Positions 43,808-52,508 of a stretch of 64,000 bases of DNA are shown piece by piece. The first letter of the stretch is position 1, and the number at the start of each line of letters is the position of its first letter. Source of the DNA: JAZKDW01 sp040387375 (GTDB taxonomy: Bacteria > Pseudomonadota > Gammaproteobacteria > Burkholderiales > Burkholderiaceae_D). The DNA lies in the NCBI GenBank assembly GCA_040387375.1, contig JAZKDW010000015.1, positions 62,001 to 126,000 on the forward strand, read 5' to 3'. Below the pieces are notes generated by a model. That model did no database searches and was not told where the DNA came from. It worked only from the letters and a program-made list of their open reading frames with translations. The position numbers were made by a program, and so were the translations under genes.

Positions 43808-44077
43808 ATGTCCGAGCCAACACCAAGCCTGATTGAATATCCAAGTGACTTTCCCATCAAGATCATGGGTGCAATGCAAGATGCATTTGCGCAAACGATG
43901 GTGGAGCTGGTGACGCTGCACGACCCGACCTTCGATGCGGCCAAGATGGAAATGCGTCCTTCCGCCAAAGGCAATTATCTGGCGCTGACCGTGACCGTGC
44001 GTGCAACCAGCCGCGAACAACTGGACAACCTGTATCGCGCGTTATCGTCGCATCCGATGGTCAAGGTCGTACTTTAA
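43808..44077 (+). CDS. ybeD: DUF493 protein YbeD
   Basis: 89 aa, the family length. Conserved pattern YPSDFPIKIMGAMQDAFAQ, then RPSAKGNYLALTVTVRATSREQLDNLYR (quoted in part) and HPMVKVVL at the C terminus. The ferredoxin-like fold resembles ACT regulatory domains. Its stop codon TAA abuts repeat copy C: the terminus GTACCCG begins on the next base. lipB and lipA lie about 1.6 kb downstream, separated by the LysR/DUF2917 pair. Confidence 0.95.
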   Translation: MSEPTPSLIEYPSDFPIKIMGAMQDAFAQTMVELVTLHDPTFDAAKMEMRPSAKGNYLALTVTVRATSREQLDNLYRALSSHPMVKVVL

Positions 44078-44233
44078 GTACCCGACCGGAATAAATTGTG
44101 AGTGTCTGCGGCCCTGACCGGCGTGCTGCCGCGTTGCACGTTCCTTGCAGTGCTCGCACTGCGGCGGCCCGCGCGCCTTGCATCACATCCGTTCAGGACC
44201 ACATCCATCTCCCAATTTATTCCGGTCGGGTAC
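44078..44233 (+). repeat. Interspersed palindromic repeat, copy C (MITE-like, 156 bp)
   Basis: Termini GTACCCGACCGGAATAAATT and its exact reverse complement, with TAA and TTA extending the match on either side. The left end begins immediately after the ybeD stop codon. Interior includes CAGTGC and GCACTG around a TC centre. It lacks the GGCGGGCCC insertion of copies A and B. It lies between convergent ybeD and the LysR gene. Confidence 0.93.
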
Positions 44234-44244
44234 TTAGTAGTCCG

Positions 44245-45162
44245 TCACGCCTCATCCCAGCCGCCAGGCGCCTTGAACTGCGCAATTTCCTCCAGCAGCC
44301 AGGTCCGGAAAGCCTGCACCTGCGGTTTGTGCAAGGACTGCGGTGCGCATACAAAATAATACGAGTGTGCACTCCGGACCACCACATCGAACAACTTCAC
44401 CAACTCACCCGAGGCGATTTCCTGCATCGCGACGACATGCCGCACCAGCGCAATGCCACCTCCGGTTGATGCCAGCCGTACCAGCATCGACAAATCCTGA
44501 AACAGCAAACCACCGGTAGGCTCGGGCAAGTCCACACCGGCCGCCTCGAACCACGGCGCCCACTGTTCATCATCGAAGGAGCGTAACAGCGCATACTGGC
44601 CAAGCTCGGCGGGCCGCGTCGGCAAATGCCCGCCGTTGTAACGCGGACTGGCGACCGGATAATAACAATCGCCCATCAGCTTTTCGACCGCCAGTCCGGG
44701 ATACCGGCCGCCGCCGAAACGAATGCCGACATCAACCGGATCGCGGCTGAAATCCGTCAACTGCCCGCTCGACTGCAGCACCACTTCCGTATCCGGATGC
44801 AAATCGATGAATTTCCCCAGCCGCGGCGCAAGCCAGCGTGAGGCGAACGAGGGCAAGGTCGTGATCGTCAATCGCTTTTGCTGGCCGCTGCTTTTCATTT
44901 CCTCGGTGGCCCGCACAATCTCAAGCAGCGATTTGCGCAAGATCGCCGCAAAACGCTCTCCCGCCGGCGTGATGGTGAGCCGCTTGCCGTGTCGTGCAAA
45001 CAAGGCCACACCCAAATCCTGTTCCAACGCCCGCACCTGATGGCTGATGGCGCCGTGCGTGACATGAATTTCTTCAGCCGCCCGCGAAAAATTCTGATGG
45101 CGCGCGGCCGCTTCAAAGGCCCGCAGGGCAGCGAGGTTGGGCAGTTTGCGCAGGTCCGACAT
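44245..45162 (-). CDS. LysR-family regulator, GcvA-like
   Basis: 305 aa. The N-terminal HTH (LAALRAFEAAARHQNFSRAA, AISHQVRALEQDLGVALF) and the GcvA-type effector domain (SFASRWLAPRLGKFI, VDVGIRFGGGRYPGL) are complete. Such regulators commonly act on the divergent neighbour, here the DUF2917 gene starting 142 bp away. The inducer is unknown; GcvA itself senses glycine and purines. Located between repeat copy C and the DUF2917 gene. Confidence 0.93.
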   Translation of the reverse strand: MSDLRKLPNLAALRAFEAAARHQNFSRAAEEIHVTHGAISHQVRALEQDLGVALFARHGKRLTITPAGERFAAILRKSLLEIVRATEEMKSSGQQKRLTITTLPSFASRWLAPRLGKFIDLHPDTEVVLQSSGQLTDFSRDPVDVGIRFGGGRYPGLAVEKLMGDCYYPVASPRYNGGHLPTRPAELGQYALLRSFDDEQWAPWFEAAGVDLPEPTGGLLFQDLSMLVRLASTGGGIALVRHVVAMQEIASGELVKLFDVVVRSAHSYYFVCAPQSLHKPQVQAFRTWLLEEIAQFKAPGGWDEA

Positions 45163-45212
45163 GTTTATCTTTATGTGAATTTAATTTGCAAGAGATTGGA
45201 AAATATATCGTT

Positions 45213-45240
45213 TTGACAATGGATGTGCAAGTCCTAATAT
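45213..45240 (+). promoter_or_regulatory. Sigma-70 promoter for the DUF2917 gene
   Basis: A perfect -35 TTGACA at 45213-45218 and a TAATAT -10 at 45235-45240 are separated by 16 bp. The transcript would start about 60 bp before the ATG at 45305. The region also contains the short A/T-rich sequence expected for LysR regulation. Confidence 0.55.
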
Positions 45241-45304
45241 CCTTTCACGCGCAGCGATTCCAGCCAAATATCAAGGGCGGCCATCATTCGGGGGGATTTG
45301 GAGC

Positions 45305-45619
45305 ATGAAAAATTTATTTGCAAGGCGGTTTTATTCGATCGGCGCCGGACAGACAGTCTCCGGTTTTGCCAGGCAGGCGCAAACCATCCACGTCACCTGC
45401 GGCAAGGTATGGATCACGATCGAAGGAATGCCGCAAGACCACTGGCTGTTCGCCGGCGACTCGCTCACCGTCCCGCCCGGCCGCCGGATCGTGATCGAAG
45501 CCGACCAGTTCGACAGCCGGGTGGATTTTCCGACCGGATTTACCCGGCGCGCTTTTGATTGGAGAGGCCGGCTGCGGGGCTGTGCTCTGTGGCTAATCGG
45601 TAACAAGACAATTGTCTGA
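45305..45619 (+). CDS. DUF2917 protein
   Basis: 104 aa, mostly beta strands, with the DUF2917 pattern HVTCGKVWITIEG, DHWLFAGDSL and VPPGRRIVIEA. The family is common in Burkholderiales, often beside a GcvA-type LysR gene as here. Its function is unknown; the cupin-like strand order suggests a small binding protein. A GGGGGG run lies about ten bases before the ATG. Confidence 0.88.
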   Translation: MKNLFARRFYSIGAGQTVSGFARQAQTIHVTCGKVWITIEGMPQDHWLFAGDSLTVPPGRRIVIEADQFDSRVDFPTGFTRRAFDWRGRLRGCALWLIGNKTIV

Positions 45620-45664
45620 CGCACAGCCGGCGGCGGCGCCTGTTTTTCGGTACACTTGCCGCCT

Positions 45665-46318
45665 ATGCAAGCAGCACAAACAGCACCACTCATCCTCCAG
45701 CGCGGTTCGGAATCGTACGACATCACTTTTGCCGCGATGCGCACATTCACCGATACCCGCACGCGCGAGACAGCGGACCAGCTATGGATCGTCGAACATC
45801 CGCCGGTATTTACCCTGGGCCTGGGAGCCGACCCGGCCCATGTCCTGGCGCCGCACACGATTCCAGTGGTGCAAACCGATCGCGGCGGCGAAGTCACTTA
45901 TCACGGGCCGGGCCAAGCGGTGATTTATCTGCTGATCGACTTGCGGCGCAGCAGATCCGATGGCGGGCTTTATGCACGGGAATTCGTCCATAAAATCGAA
46001 CAGGCGGTGATCGATACCCTGGCGGCGTATAATTTGGCAGGCGAACGCAAGGCCGGGGCGCCGGGAATTTACATCTCGGATGGCGATAGTCAAGGCGCGA
46101 AAATCGCCGCACTCGGCTTGAAGGTGCGCGCCAATGGATGCACTTACCACGGCGTATCGCTCAACGTCAGCATGGACCTGACCCCATTCACATGGATCAA
46201 TCCATGCGGCTACGAAGGGCTGGCGACCGTCGATATGAAAACGCTAGGCGTGGAAGCGCCTTTGCAAAACGTGCAGTTAACACTCGCTCACGAATTAATT
46301 GAACGACTGAAAGGATAA
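45665..46318 (+). CDS. lipB: Octanoyltransferase
   Basis: Transfers octanoyl groups from acyl carrier protein to lipoyl domains, the first step of endogenous lipoate synthesis. From the ATG at 45665 it has 217 aa. Motifs: TDRGGEVTYHGPGQAVIY (binding loop), the Lys of KIAALGLKV, and GCTYHGVSLNVSMDL with the His and catalytic Cys region (NPCGYEGL). A TTG three codons upstream is an alternative start. lipA follows by 66 bp. Confidence 0.97.
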   Translation: MQAAQTAPLILQRGSESYDITFAAMRTFTDTRTRETADQLWIVEHPPVFTLGLGADPAHVLAPHTIPVVQTDRGGEVTYHGPGQAVIYLLIDLRRSRSDGGLYAREFVHKIEQAVIDTLAAYNLAGERKAGAPGIYISDGDSQGAKIAALGLKVRANGCTYHGVSLNVSMDLTPFTWINPCGYEGLATVDMKTLGVEAPLQNVQLTLAHELIERLKG

Positions 46319-46384
46319 CCACGCCGACCCGGCGCTACGGCAAACACCCACTGCCGCAACGACCGTGCCGCCGTGCTGGAAAAC

Positions 46385-47359
46385 ATGGCATCGACACCCA
46401 CCGACATCGCGTCCTCGACCTACAATCCGCTGGACAAGCAAAAAGGCGCCGGCAAAACCGCGCGCATTCCAATCAAGATCGTGCGCGCCGAAAAGCTGCC
46501 GAAACCCGACTGGATCCGCGTCAAGGCGGCATCCCCTTCGACGCGTTTTTATGAAATCAAGGATATCCTGCGCGCCAATAACCTGGTGACGGTATGTGAA
46601 GAAGCATCCTGCCCCAACATCGGCGAATGTTTCGGCAAGGGCACCGCGACCTTCATGATCATGGGTGACAAGTGCACCCGCCGCTGCCCGTTCTGCGACG
46701 TCGGCCACGGCCGCCCGGATCCGCTCGATGTAAACGAGCCTGAGAACCTGGCGAAAACCATCGCCGCGCTCAAGCTCAGTTATGTTGTCATCACCTCGGT
46801 CGATCGCGACGACTTGCGCGACGGTGGCGCTGGCCATTTCGCCGACTGCATCCGGCGTGTGCGTGAACTGGCGCCGGCGACGCGGATTGAAATCCTGACG
46901 CCGGATTTCCGCGGCCGCATGGACCGCGCGCTGGAAATCCTGAAAGCCGCACCGCCCGACGTGATGAACCACAACCTGGAAACCGTGCCACGCCTGTACA
47001 AGGAAGCACGGCCTGGTTCGGATTATGAATACTCGCTGAACCTGCTCAAACGCTTCAAGGCGCTGCATCCGAACACACCGACCAAGTCCGGCATCATGGT
47101 TGGACTGGGCGAGACCGATGACGAAATCCTGCAGGTGATGCGCGACCTGCGTGCGCATGATGTGGACATGCTGACCATCGGCCAGTACCTGATGCCGAGC
47201 GGCGATCATTTGCCGGTGCGCCGTTATGTGCATCCGGATACGTTCAAGATGTTTGAGGAAGAAGCGTACAAGATGGGCTTCGTGCATGCGGCAGTGGGCG
47301 CGATGGTGCGCAGTTCGTATCATGCGGATGAGCAGGCGCATGGGGCTGGCGTGCGGTAA
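46385..47359 (+). CDS. lipA: Lipoyl synthase
   Basis: Radical-SAM enzyme that inserts two sulfurs into protein-bound octanoyl groups. 324 aa from the ATG at 46385; a GTG four codons upstream is an alternative. The auxiliary cluster is bound by CEEASCPNIGEC (Cys-x4-Cys-x5-Cys) and the radical-SAM cluster by CTRRCPFC (Cys-x3-Cys-x2-Cys). Conserved blocks include NIGECFGKGTATFMIMG and TKSGIMVGLGETDDE. A strong terminator follows within 15 bp. Confidence 0.98.
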   Translation: MASTPTDIASSTYNPLDKQKGAGKTARIPIKIVRAEKLPKPDWIRVKAASPSTRFYEIKDILRANNLVTVCEEASCPNIGECFGKGTATFMIMGDKCTRRCPFCDVGHGRPDPLDVNEPENLAKTIAALKLSYVVITSVDRDDLRDGGAGHFADCIRRVRELAPATRIEILTPDFRGRMDRALEILKAAPPDVMNHNLETVPRLYKEARPGSDYEYSLNLLKRFKALHPNTPTKSGIMVGLGETDDEILQVMRDLRAHDVDMLTIGQYLMPSGDHLPVRRYVHPDTFKMFEEEAYKMGFVHAAVGAMVRSSYHADEQAHGAGVR

Positions 47360-47373
47360 TTTCCGGCTTGAGC

Positions 47374-47406
47374 AAATAAAAAGGCGCCATCGGCGCCTTT
47401 TTATTT
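47374..47406. terminator. Bidirectional terminator between lipA and tlpA-like gene
   Basis: AAATAAAAAGGCGCC, loop ATC, and the exact complement GGCGCCTTTTTATTT form a 15-bp stem with A-run and T-run on both sides, so it can end transcripts from both convergent genes. Confidence 0.93.
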
Positions 47407-47419
47407 GAACGGTGAAGTT

Positions 47420-47947
47420 TTATGCAGCCAGCGCCTTCTCCAGCAACTGATGCAGCGCCGCGAACCCCGGCTCACCGACATACCGTTTGATGATCTTGCC
47501 TTGCTTGTCGATCACGTAGGTCGTCGGCGTCAATTTGACATCACCGAATGATTTCGCCAGTTCGCCGCTTGTGTCGAGCGCAACCTTGAATGGCAGCTTG
47601 CGGGTCTGCGCATAATTCAGCACATAATTCGGTGGATCGTAGCTCATGGCGACAGCGACGAATTCCAGTCCCTGGCCTTTGTATTTATTGTAGGTCTCGA
47701 CCATTTGCGGCATTTCGGCGACGCAGGTGGTGCAGCTGGTGGCCCAGAAATTGACCATCACCACTTTGCCGCGCAGGCTTTCCGATGTGATTTTATTGCC
47801 GCTCAAATCGGTGAACGTCACGTCTGGTGCGCTCTGTTTTGCAAACAGGGAAAAATAGGCGATGGTGGCGATCGTTACAAAAACGAGGGCGCCGAGCACC
47901 TTGATCCATGTGCGATTGCGGGGTGCTGCGGGGATTTGCGGATCCAT
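47420..47947 (-). CDS. TlpA/ResA-family thiol:disulfide oxidoreductase
   Basis: 175 aa. Single N-terminal membrane anchor (VLGALVFVTIATIAYFSLFA), then a thioredoxin fold with active site CTTC in WATSCTTCVAEMP and the cis-Pro loop TPTTYVID. Such anchored periplasmic proteins reduce disulfides, for example of cytochrome c apoproteins. Partner unknown here. Confidence 0.93.
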   Translation of the reverse strand: MDPQIPAAPRNRTWIKVLGALVFVTIATIAYFSLFAKQSAPDVTFTDLSGNKITSESLRGKVVMVNFWATSCTTCVAEMPQMVETYNKYKGQGLEFVAVAMSYDPPNYVLNYAQTRKLPFKVALDTSGELAKSFGDVKLTPTTYVIDKQGKIIKRYVGEPGFAALHQLLEKALAA

Positions 47948-48047
47948 AGCTGATTTGCCAATATGTTACGGTAAGATCGCATCATTATAGACACTTAACG
48001 GTGCCGATGCCGACGGCATGCCGGATTCCACCGCGATCCCGGTCAAG

Positions 48048-48491
48048 TCACGGCCGCAGATAGACAAAACCTTCCTTCGCCTGCAAGCGGGCAATCTCGG
48101 CCACACCGGCGGGAACAATCCTGGCGTCCGGCAATACGCGTGACACCGGCACTTCATGCGCGCTGAGCGTATTGCCGCAGACGCGGAATTCCACACCTTG
48201 CGCCACCAGCGCGCTGACTGCGGCGTCGAAGGGTTTGCCATTGCGCTCCGTCGCGCCGCTCAGCAAGAACCGGATGCCGTCGCCGAGCGCGACCACCACG
48301 ATTTTGGTATTGGGTTCGGCGCGCAAATGATTGCGGATGTTGGCCATGCCGCGTGAAGCCTGGTCGATGCCGTCAACCATGTGGTACACCACCTTGATCT
48401 GGTCGGCGGCGATTGCCGGCGTAGTGATGGCAGCACTGACTGCCGCGGCGGTTATGCCGGCGGAAAAGAATTTGAGGAAGGTTCTGCGCAT
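48048..48491 (-). CDS. Exported DsrE/DsrF-family protein
   Basis: 147 aa with an N-terminal signal (RR at position 2-3, hydrophobic AGITAAAVSAAITTPAIA), possibly Tat-like. The mature part is a DsrE-like fold: KVVYHMVDGID, VVALGDGIRFLL, VSALVAQGVEFRVCGNTL with one conserved Cys. DsrE proteins relay sulfur in sulfur oxidation; the exported single-gene members are of uncertain role. Near a periplasmic thioredoxin-like gene. Confidence 0.85.
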   Translation of the reverse strand: MRRTFLKFFSAGITAAAVSAAITTPAIAADQIKVVYHMVDGIDQASRGMANIRNHLRAEPNTKIVVVALGDGIRFLLSGATERNGKPFDAAVSALVAQGVEFRVCGNTLSAHEVPVSRVLPDARIVPAGVAEIARLQAKEGFVYLRP

Positions 48492-48533
48492 AAGATGTCC
48501 TTGGTCAGCCGGGCGTGGCGACCGCTCAATATA

Positions 48534-50462
48534 TCATCGATCGGCAAACAGGCATTCCGCATAGGCCGCCTCGACTGCGGGCGGTAGCGGCGCCTCCAGC
48601 GCTGCGCATATTGCGTGCAGTGTGTCGGCGGTGGCGATCGGCAGCATGCTGGCATTGCCGGCGGCCGCCACCAGTGCCTTGATCAGGCCGGGTTTTGCCA
48701 GCGGCGCGAGCTGGTTTGCGCGGTCCAGCGCCTGCCTGATGTGAACAAATCCGATGGCCGCGTCAGCGGACAAATCCGCTGCCGACAACGTTAGCTCGGG
48801 ACAAAAGGCGGCGCCCCGGAGGAAATGATGGACCGGGCTTTGGCCTGCGGCCGATGCCGCGATGTGCGCGACCAGCGACAGCAGCAATGCACATTCTGTT
48901 TTTAGCGCGGGCAGGCTGGCGTACCTGACTGATGTGGCGCGTCCCGCATGCGGATCGAGCCGGCGGGCCAGGATGGTTTGCAGCACAAATTCCGCCAGCG
49001 TGACTTTATTGTCAGCCGCAATCAGCTTGTCGAGCGTGGCCAGCAGCTGCATCCGGTCGTCGGCCTTCAGCTGCTTCAAAGCGGGCATCGCCAGATCCAG
49101 GAGCGGCAGGCGCATGCTGGCGGGCAGTTTTCCGATCGACTGCGCGAGATAAACGGTCAGCTCTGCCAGTTGCGGCGCTTCCACCTTCAACAGCGCTATT
49201 TTTTGTTCATGCGCGGCACCCTGTTCGAGCAGCAGCGCAAACACCACCGCGCTCGCTGCGTGCGAATTGCGTATCGCGCTGTCCAGCTCTGGCGCCAGGC
49301 GCAGTCGTTCCACCACACCGCGCCCGAATGCGATCGGCGCCGCCGCCTCAAAAGCGGCCTCGGCAAAACCGGCTGCGACGTAAGGGATATCGGGCAAGTG
49401 ACCTTTATCCGACGGTTCAGACGCCAGCGCCGGCGCCGCCAGCATGCCTATTGTTTTCCCATAAATCCTGAGCAGCCGTTCAATCAGCGGCGGATGGGTT
49501 GCAAACATGCCGGACAACAGCCTGGGCCGGGATGCCCCCAGGAACAGGTGGGACAGCTGCTCGGCATTCGGATGATTGATGTGTGATCCGAGTTGTTTCT
49601 CAAGCGACAGCCCGCCAATCTTGCGTAATGCGCCGCCGATGCCGTCCGGATTGCGCGTGAACTGCACCGCGCTCGCATCGGCCAGGAATTCTCGCTGGCG
49701 CGACACGGCGGACTTGATCAGGCGGCCGAAGAAAATGCCGATATAACCAATCACATACATCGCAATACCGAGCGCGAACAGCACCAGCCGAAACGACGCC
49801 CCCTTTTCTTCGCCCCCGTGCGGCCTTGCAAAACGGGGGCCGAATTGAATCAGGTGCTGACCGAAGCCGGCAATCATCTGGATTCCGAACAGCACGCCGA
49901 TCAAGCGGCTGTTCAGGCGCATGTCGCCGTTGAGGATATGACTGAATTCATGCGCAACGACGCCCTGCAGTTCGTCGCGCGTGAGGCGGCTGAGCGTACC
50001 CCGGGTGACAGCCACCACCGCTTCATCCGGATGGTAGCCGGCGGCAAACGCATTGATTGCCTCTTCGCGCTCGAGCACATAGACCCTGGGACAGGCGACG
50101 CCCGATGCGAGCGCCATCTCCGCCACCACGTTCAGCAGCCGGCGCTCCTGGCGGTCGTGCGTGGCAGGGGACACCAGACGTCCGCCGACCATCCGCGCCA
50201 CCGCATCACCGCCGTCGCGCAGGTTAAACGTTTCAATCAGCGTGCCGCCAACGATCATGACCAGGGTGAGGGCGGAATTGGTGACAAAAAATCCTCTGGG
50301 GAAAAAATTGTCGCCTGCCAGTGCGCCACCCTGTGCCCATATCCAGATCAGGGCGGCGGCCAGGTTGACTGCAAGAACAATCGCGATCACCGCCAGCGCG
50401 AACAGGATGATCAGCATCCTGGTCTGACGGCGTGCATGTTCTTGCTGCTCGAAGAAATTCAT
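48534..50462 (-). CDS. M48-family metalloprotease with C-terminal extension
   Basis: 642 aa from the ATG at 50462. Two N-terminal membrane helices (IILFALAVIAIVLAVNLAAAL, quoted in part, then FVTNSALTLVMIVGG), then the M48 catalytic motif HEFSH near residue 172 with GDMRLNSRLIGVLFG following, and further helices. HtpX-type members are only about 290 aa; here about 290 further residues have no recognised family. The lemA gene lies upstream on the same strand, the common lemA-M48 pairing. Probably an inner-membrane quality-control protease. Confidence 0.92.
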   Translation of the reverse strand: MNFFEQQEHARRQTRMLIILFALAVIAIVLAVNLAAALIWIWAQGGALAGDNFFPRGFFVTNSALTLVMIVGGTLIETFNLRDGGDAVARMVGGRLVSPATHDRQERRLLNVVAEMALASGVACPRVYVLEREEAINAFAAGYHPDEAVVAVTRGTLSRLTRDELQGVVAHEFSHILNGDMRLNSRLIGVLFGIQMIAGFGQHLIQFGPRFARPHGGEEKGASFRLVLFALGIAMYVIGYIGIFFGRLIKSAVSRQREFLADASAVQFTRNPDGIGGALRKIGGLSLEKQLGSHINHPNAEQLSHLFLGASRPRLLSGMFATHPPLIERLLRIYGKTIGMLAAPALASEPSDKGHLPDIPYVAAGFAEAAFEAAAPIAFGRGVVERLRLAPELDSAIRNSHAASAVVFALLLEQGAAHEQKIALLKVEAPQLAELTVYLAQSIGKLPASMRLPLLDLAMPALKQLKADDRMQLLATLDKLIAADNKVTLAEFVLQTILARRLDPHAGRATSVRYASLPALKTECALLLSLVAHIAASAAGQSPVHHFLRGAAFCPELTLSAADLSADAAIGFVHIRQALDRANQLAPLAKPGLIKALVAAAGNASMLPIATADTLHAICAALEAPLPPAVEAAYAECLFADR

Positions 50463-50515
50463 GGGGCGGGCGTGCCGGCGGCCTTGCTCAGGCGGCGCCA
50501 AGCTGATCGCATCAA

Positions 50516-51106
50516 TCAGAACACGACCTTGACTGCCTTGCGCTCTTCCGGCGACTCCGTCGACTGCAGCAGTTCCGCCTGCCTGAACAAAAACAGGTTG
50601 GCGATTACCGAACCGGGGAAATGTTCGAGCGCGATGTTGTATTGCATGACGCCATCGTTGTAAGCCTGCCTGGAAAATGCAATCCGGTTTTCGGTGCTGC
50701 TCAGTTCTTCCGTCAGCTCAATCATGGTCTGATTGGCCTTCAGGTCCGGATAGGCTTCCGACAGCGCAAACAGTTTACCGAGCGAATTGCTCAGCATCCC
50801 TTCGGTAGTGGCGATCTGCTGCAAGGCCGTGGTATCGCTGGCGTTTCCCGCTGCCCTGGCAGTGGCGCTGACAGCCTGGTTGCGGGCGGCGATGACGGCT
50901 TCCAGCGTCTCGCGCTCATGCTTCATGTAGGTTTTTGCCGTTTCGACAAGGTTCGGAATCAGGTCATGCCGGCGTTTCAGTTGCACGTCGATCTGCACGA
51001 ATGCATTCTTGAATTGATTGCGCAGGCTGACCAGACGGTTGTACGCGCCCACCGCCCAGAACAGCAACAGCAGTACGACGGCCAACAGGACAATGGCTGC
51101 AATCAT
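50516..51106 (-). CDS. lemA: LemA-family protein
   Basis: 196 aa. N-terminal membrane helix (IVLLAVVLLLLFWAVGAYN) followed by helical LemA core with RNQFKNAFVQIDVQLKRRHDLIPNLVET (quoted in part) and AYPDLKANQTMIELTEELS. A GGGGG ribosome site precedes the ATG. LemA pairs with M48/HtpX-type membrane proteases in many bacteria; the product may be a substrate adaptor. A terminator precedes it, so it starts a new unit. Confidence 0.95.
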   Translation of the reverse strand: MIAAIVLLAVVLLLLFWAVGAYNRLVSLRNQFKNAFVQIDVQLKRRHDLIPNLVETAKTYMKHERETLEAVIAARNQAVSATARAAGNASDTTALQQIATTEGMLSNSLGKLFALSEAYPDLKANQTMIELTEELSSTENRIAFSRQAYNDGVMQYNIALEHFPGSVIANLFLFRQAELLQSTESPEERKAVKVVF

Positions 51107-51121
51107 GGTTTCCCCCCTATG

Positions 51122-51154
51122 AAAAAAGCCGCAAGACGAAACGTCTTGCGGCTT
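51122..51154 (-). terminator. Rho-independent terminator after dolP
   Basis: A 13-bp perfect stem (AAGCCGCAAGACG, loop of three, CGTCTTGCGGCTT) is followed on the minus strand by six T. It separates the dolP unit from lemA. Confidence 0.93.
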
Positions 51155-51194
51155 AATATAACATTCAAAAACCGGATACCCGGTTATTGGAGGG

Positions 51195-51872
51195 TCATTT
51201 CCGTTCCGGATTTTCCCGTGTGGCGGATAACTGTCTCAATTCGTCGTCACCAATGTATTCAAACACTTTGACCACTTTCTGCACACCGCCGACGCCACGC
51301 GTGACCTGGCCGGCAATGTCGCCCTCGCGTTGGGTCACCCGCCCCATCAGGTAGACAATGCCGCGTTCGGTGACCACCTTGATCGAGTTCGCATACAGAT
51401 CCCGGGTGTCGACGAAGGATGCCTTTACCTTGCCGGTGATCAGCGTGTCGCTTGAACGCGCCGCGAAGCTGCTGTTGCCGGCAATGGCAAGTTCGTTGAC
51501 GACTGACTGCACACCCTCGACCGCTGCCATTTCCCGCTCGACTGCCGCCCTGGTCGCTTCATCCCTGACTTCGCCGGTCAGCAGGACCTTGCGGTTGAAG
51601 CTGGCGATATTGACGTGACCGGCGCCATTGAGCAGGCGCGGAATGCGGGTCTCGCCCTTGATCGTGATCGTCTTGTCTTCGGCCTGGGCGCCAAAGGTGC
51701 GGCGGTCGGTCGCGGCGATGGTGCCCATGACGGCGGTACCGATCGCCATTTCGATACAACCCTGCAGACTTATCGTAACAACGCCACACAACGCCATGGT
51801 TGCCAGCGGGCGCTGCATCTTGCGCCATGCACGCTGCCAGACCGGTTTAGTTACGGATAAGCGTTCAATCAT
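51195..51872 (-). CDS. dolP: BON-domain outer-membrane lipoprotein (DolP-like)
   Basis: 225 aa from the ATG at 51872, which has GGAGG eight bases upstream and overlaps the end of diaA by eight bases; an ATG two codons earlier is an alternative. A lipobox (SLQGC) near residue 39 follows a long N-terminal stretch. Two BON domains bind phospholipid, with repeats containing GHVNIASFNRKVLLTGEVRDE (quoted in part) and GIVYLMGRVTQRE. In E. coli DolP supports outer-membrane integrity and BAM. The rsmI-lpoA-yraN-diaA-dolP order is conserved. Confidence 0.92.
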   Translation of the reverse strand: MIERLSVTKPVWQRAWRKMQRPLATMALCGVVTISLQGCIEMAIGTAVMGTIAATDRRTFGAQAEDKTITIKGETRIPRLLNGAGHVNIASFNRKVLLTGEVRDEATRAAVEREMAAVEGVQSVVNELAIAGNSSFAARSSDTLITGKVKASFVDTRDLYANSIKVVTERGIVYLMGRVTQREGDIAGQVTRGVGGVQKVVKVFEYIGDDELRQLSATRENPERK

Positions 51873-52461
51873 TAGCATCCCCTCCGAAAAGCGCGACATC
51901 GATTCCATCGCATAAACAATGTATGGTCAATAAATGAACTTCCTGGATGCGCGCGGTACGATCATGCGGCACACAGATATGGACATCGGCATCGGTCAGC
52001 TGACGCGCCATCGCACCGCCACCCTTGCCGGTCAGCGCCACGATCCGCATGTCGCGCTCGAGTGCTGCTTCTATTGCCGCCACAACGTTGGCGGAATTGC
52101 CCGACGTCGACAAGGCCAGCAGCACATCACCCGACTGCCCGAACGCCTGCACCTGCTTGGCAAAGATATCCTTGAAACTGTAATCATTGCCAACCGCGGT
52201 CATGATCGATGTGTCCGTGGTCAGCGCCAAACCCGGCAAAGGCAAACGCTCGCGCTCAAACCTGCCAACCAGTTCGGCGGCAAAATGCTGGCAGTCCGCA
52301 GCGGATCCGCCATTGCCGCACGCGAGAATCTTGTTGCCATTAGACAAGGCGGTGAACATAAGTTCAACCGCCTGCGCAATTGGTTGCGCCAGCTGCGTAG
52401 CGGCCTGGATTTTTAACTCGGCACTTTCATGGAAGTGCCCAAGGATGCGTTGATTAATCAT
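51865..52461 (-). CDS. diaA: SIS-domain protein, DiaA/GmhA type
   Basis: 198 aa from the ATG at 52461. SIS-fold motifs: ILACGNGGSAADCQHFAAELVGRF (quoted in part), ALSTSGNSANVVAAIE, VALTGKGGGA. The family covers phosphoheptose isomerases (GmhA) and DiaA, a DnaA-binding initiation regulator; the genomic position next to yraN and dolP favours DiaA. It should form a tetramer. Confidence 0.9.
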   Translation of the reverse strand: MINQRILGHFHESAELKIQAATQLAQPIAQAVELMFTALSNGNKILACGNGGSAADCQHFAAELVGRFERERLPLPGLALTTDTSIMTAVGNDYSFKDIFAKQVQAFGQSGDVLLALSTSGNSANVVAAIEAALERDMRIVALTGKGGGAMARQLTDADVHICVPHDRTARIQEVHLLTIHCLCDGIDVALFGGDAND

Positions 52462-52508
52462 GGTGTCGGAGATTATAGAGGGTATCGGAACGGAATCTGT
52501 TGGCGATC

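Noticed and set aside
51122..51154. The long stem between lemA and dolP as a repeat element
   Set aside because: Stem plus T-run fits a classical terminator and no second copy is visible in the window.
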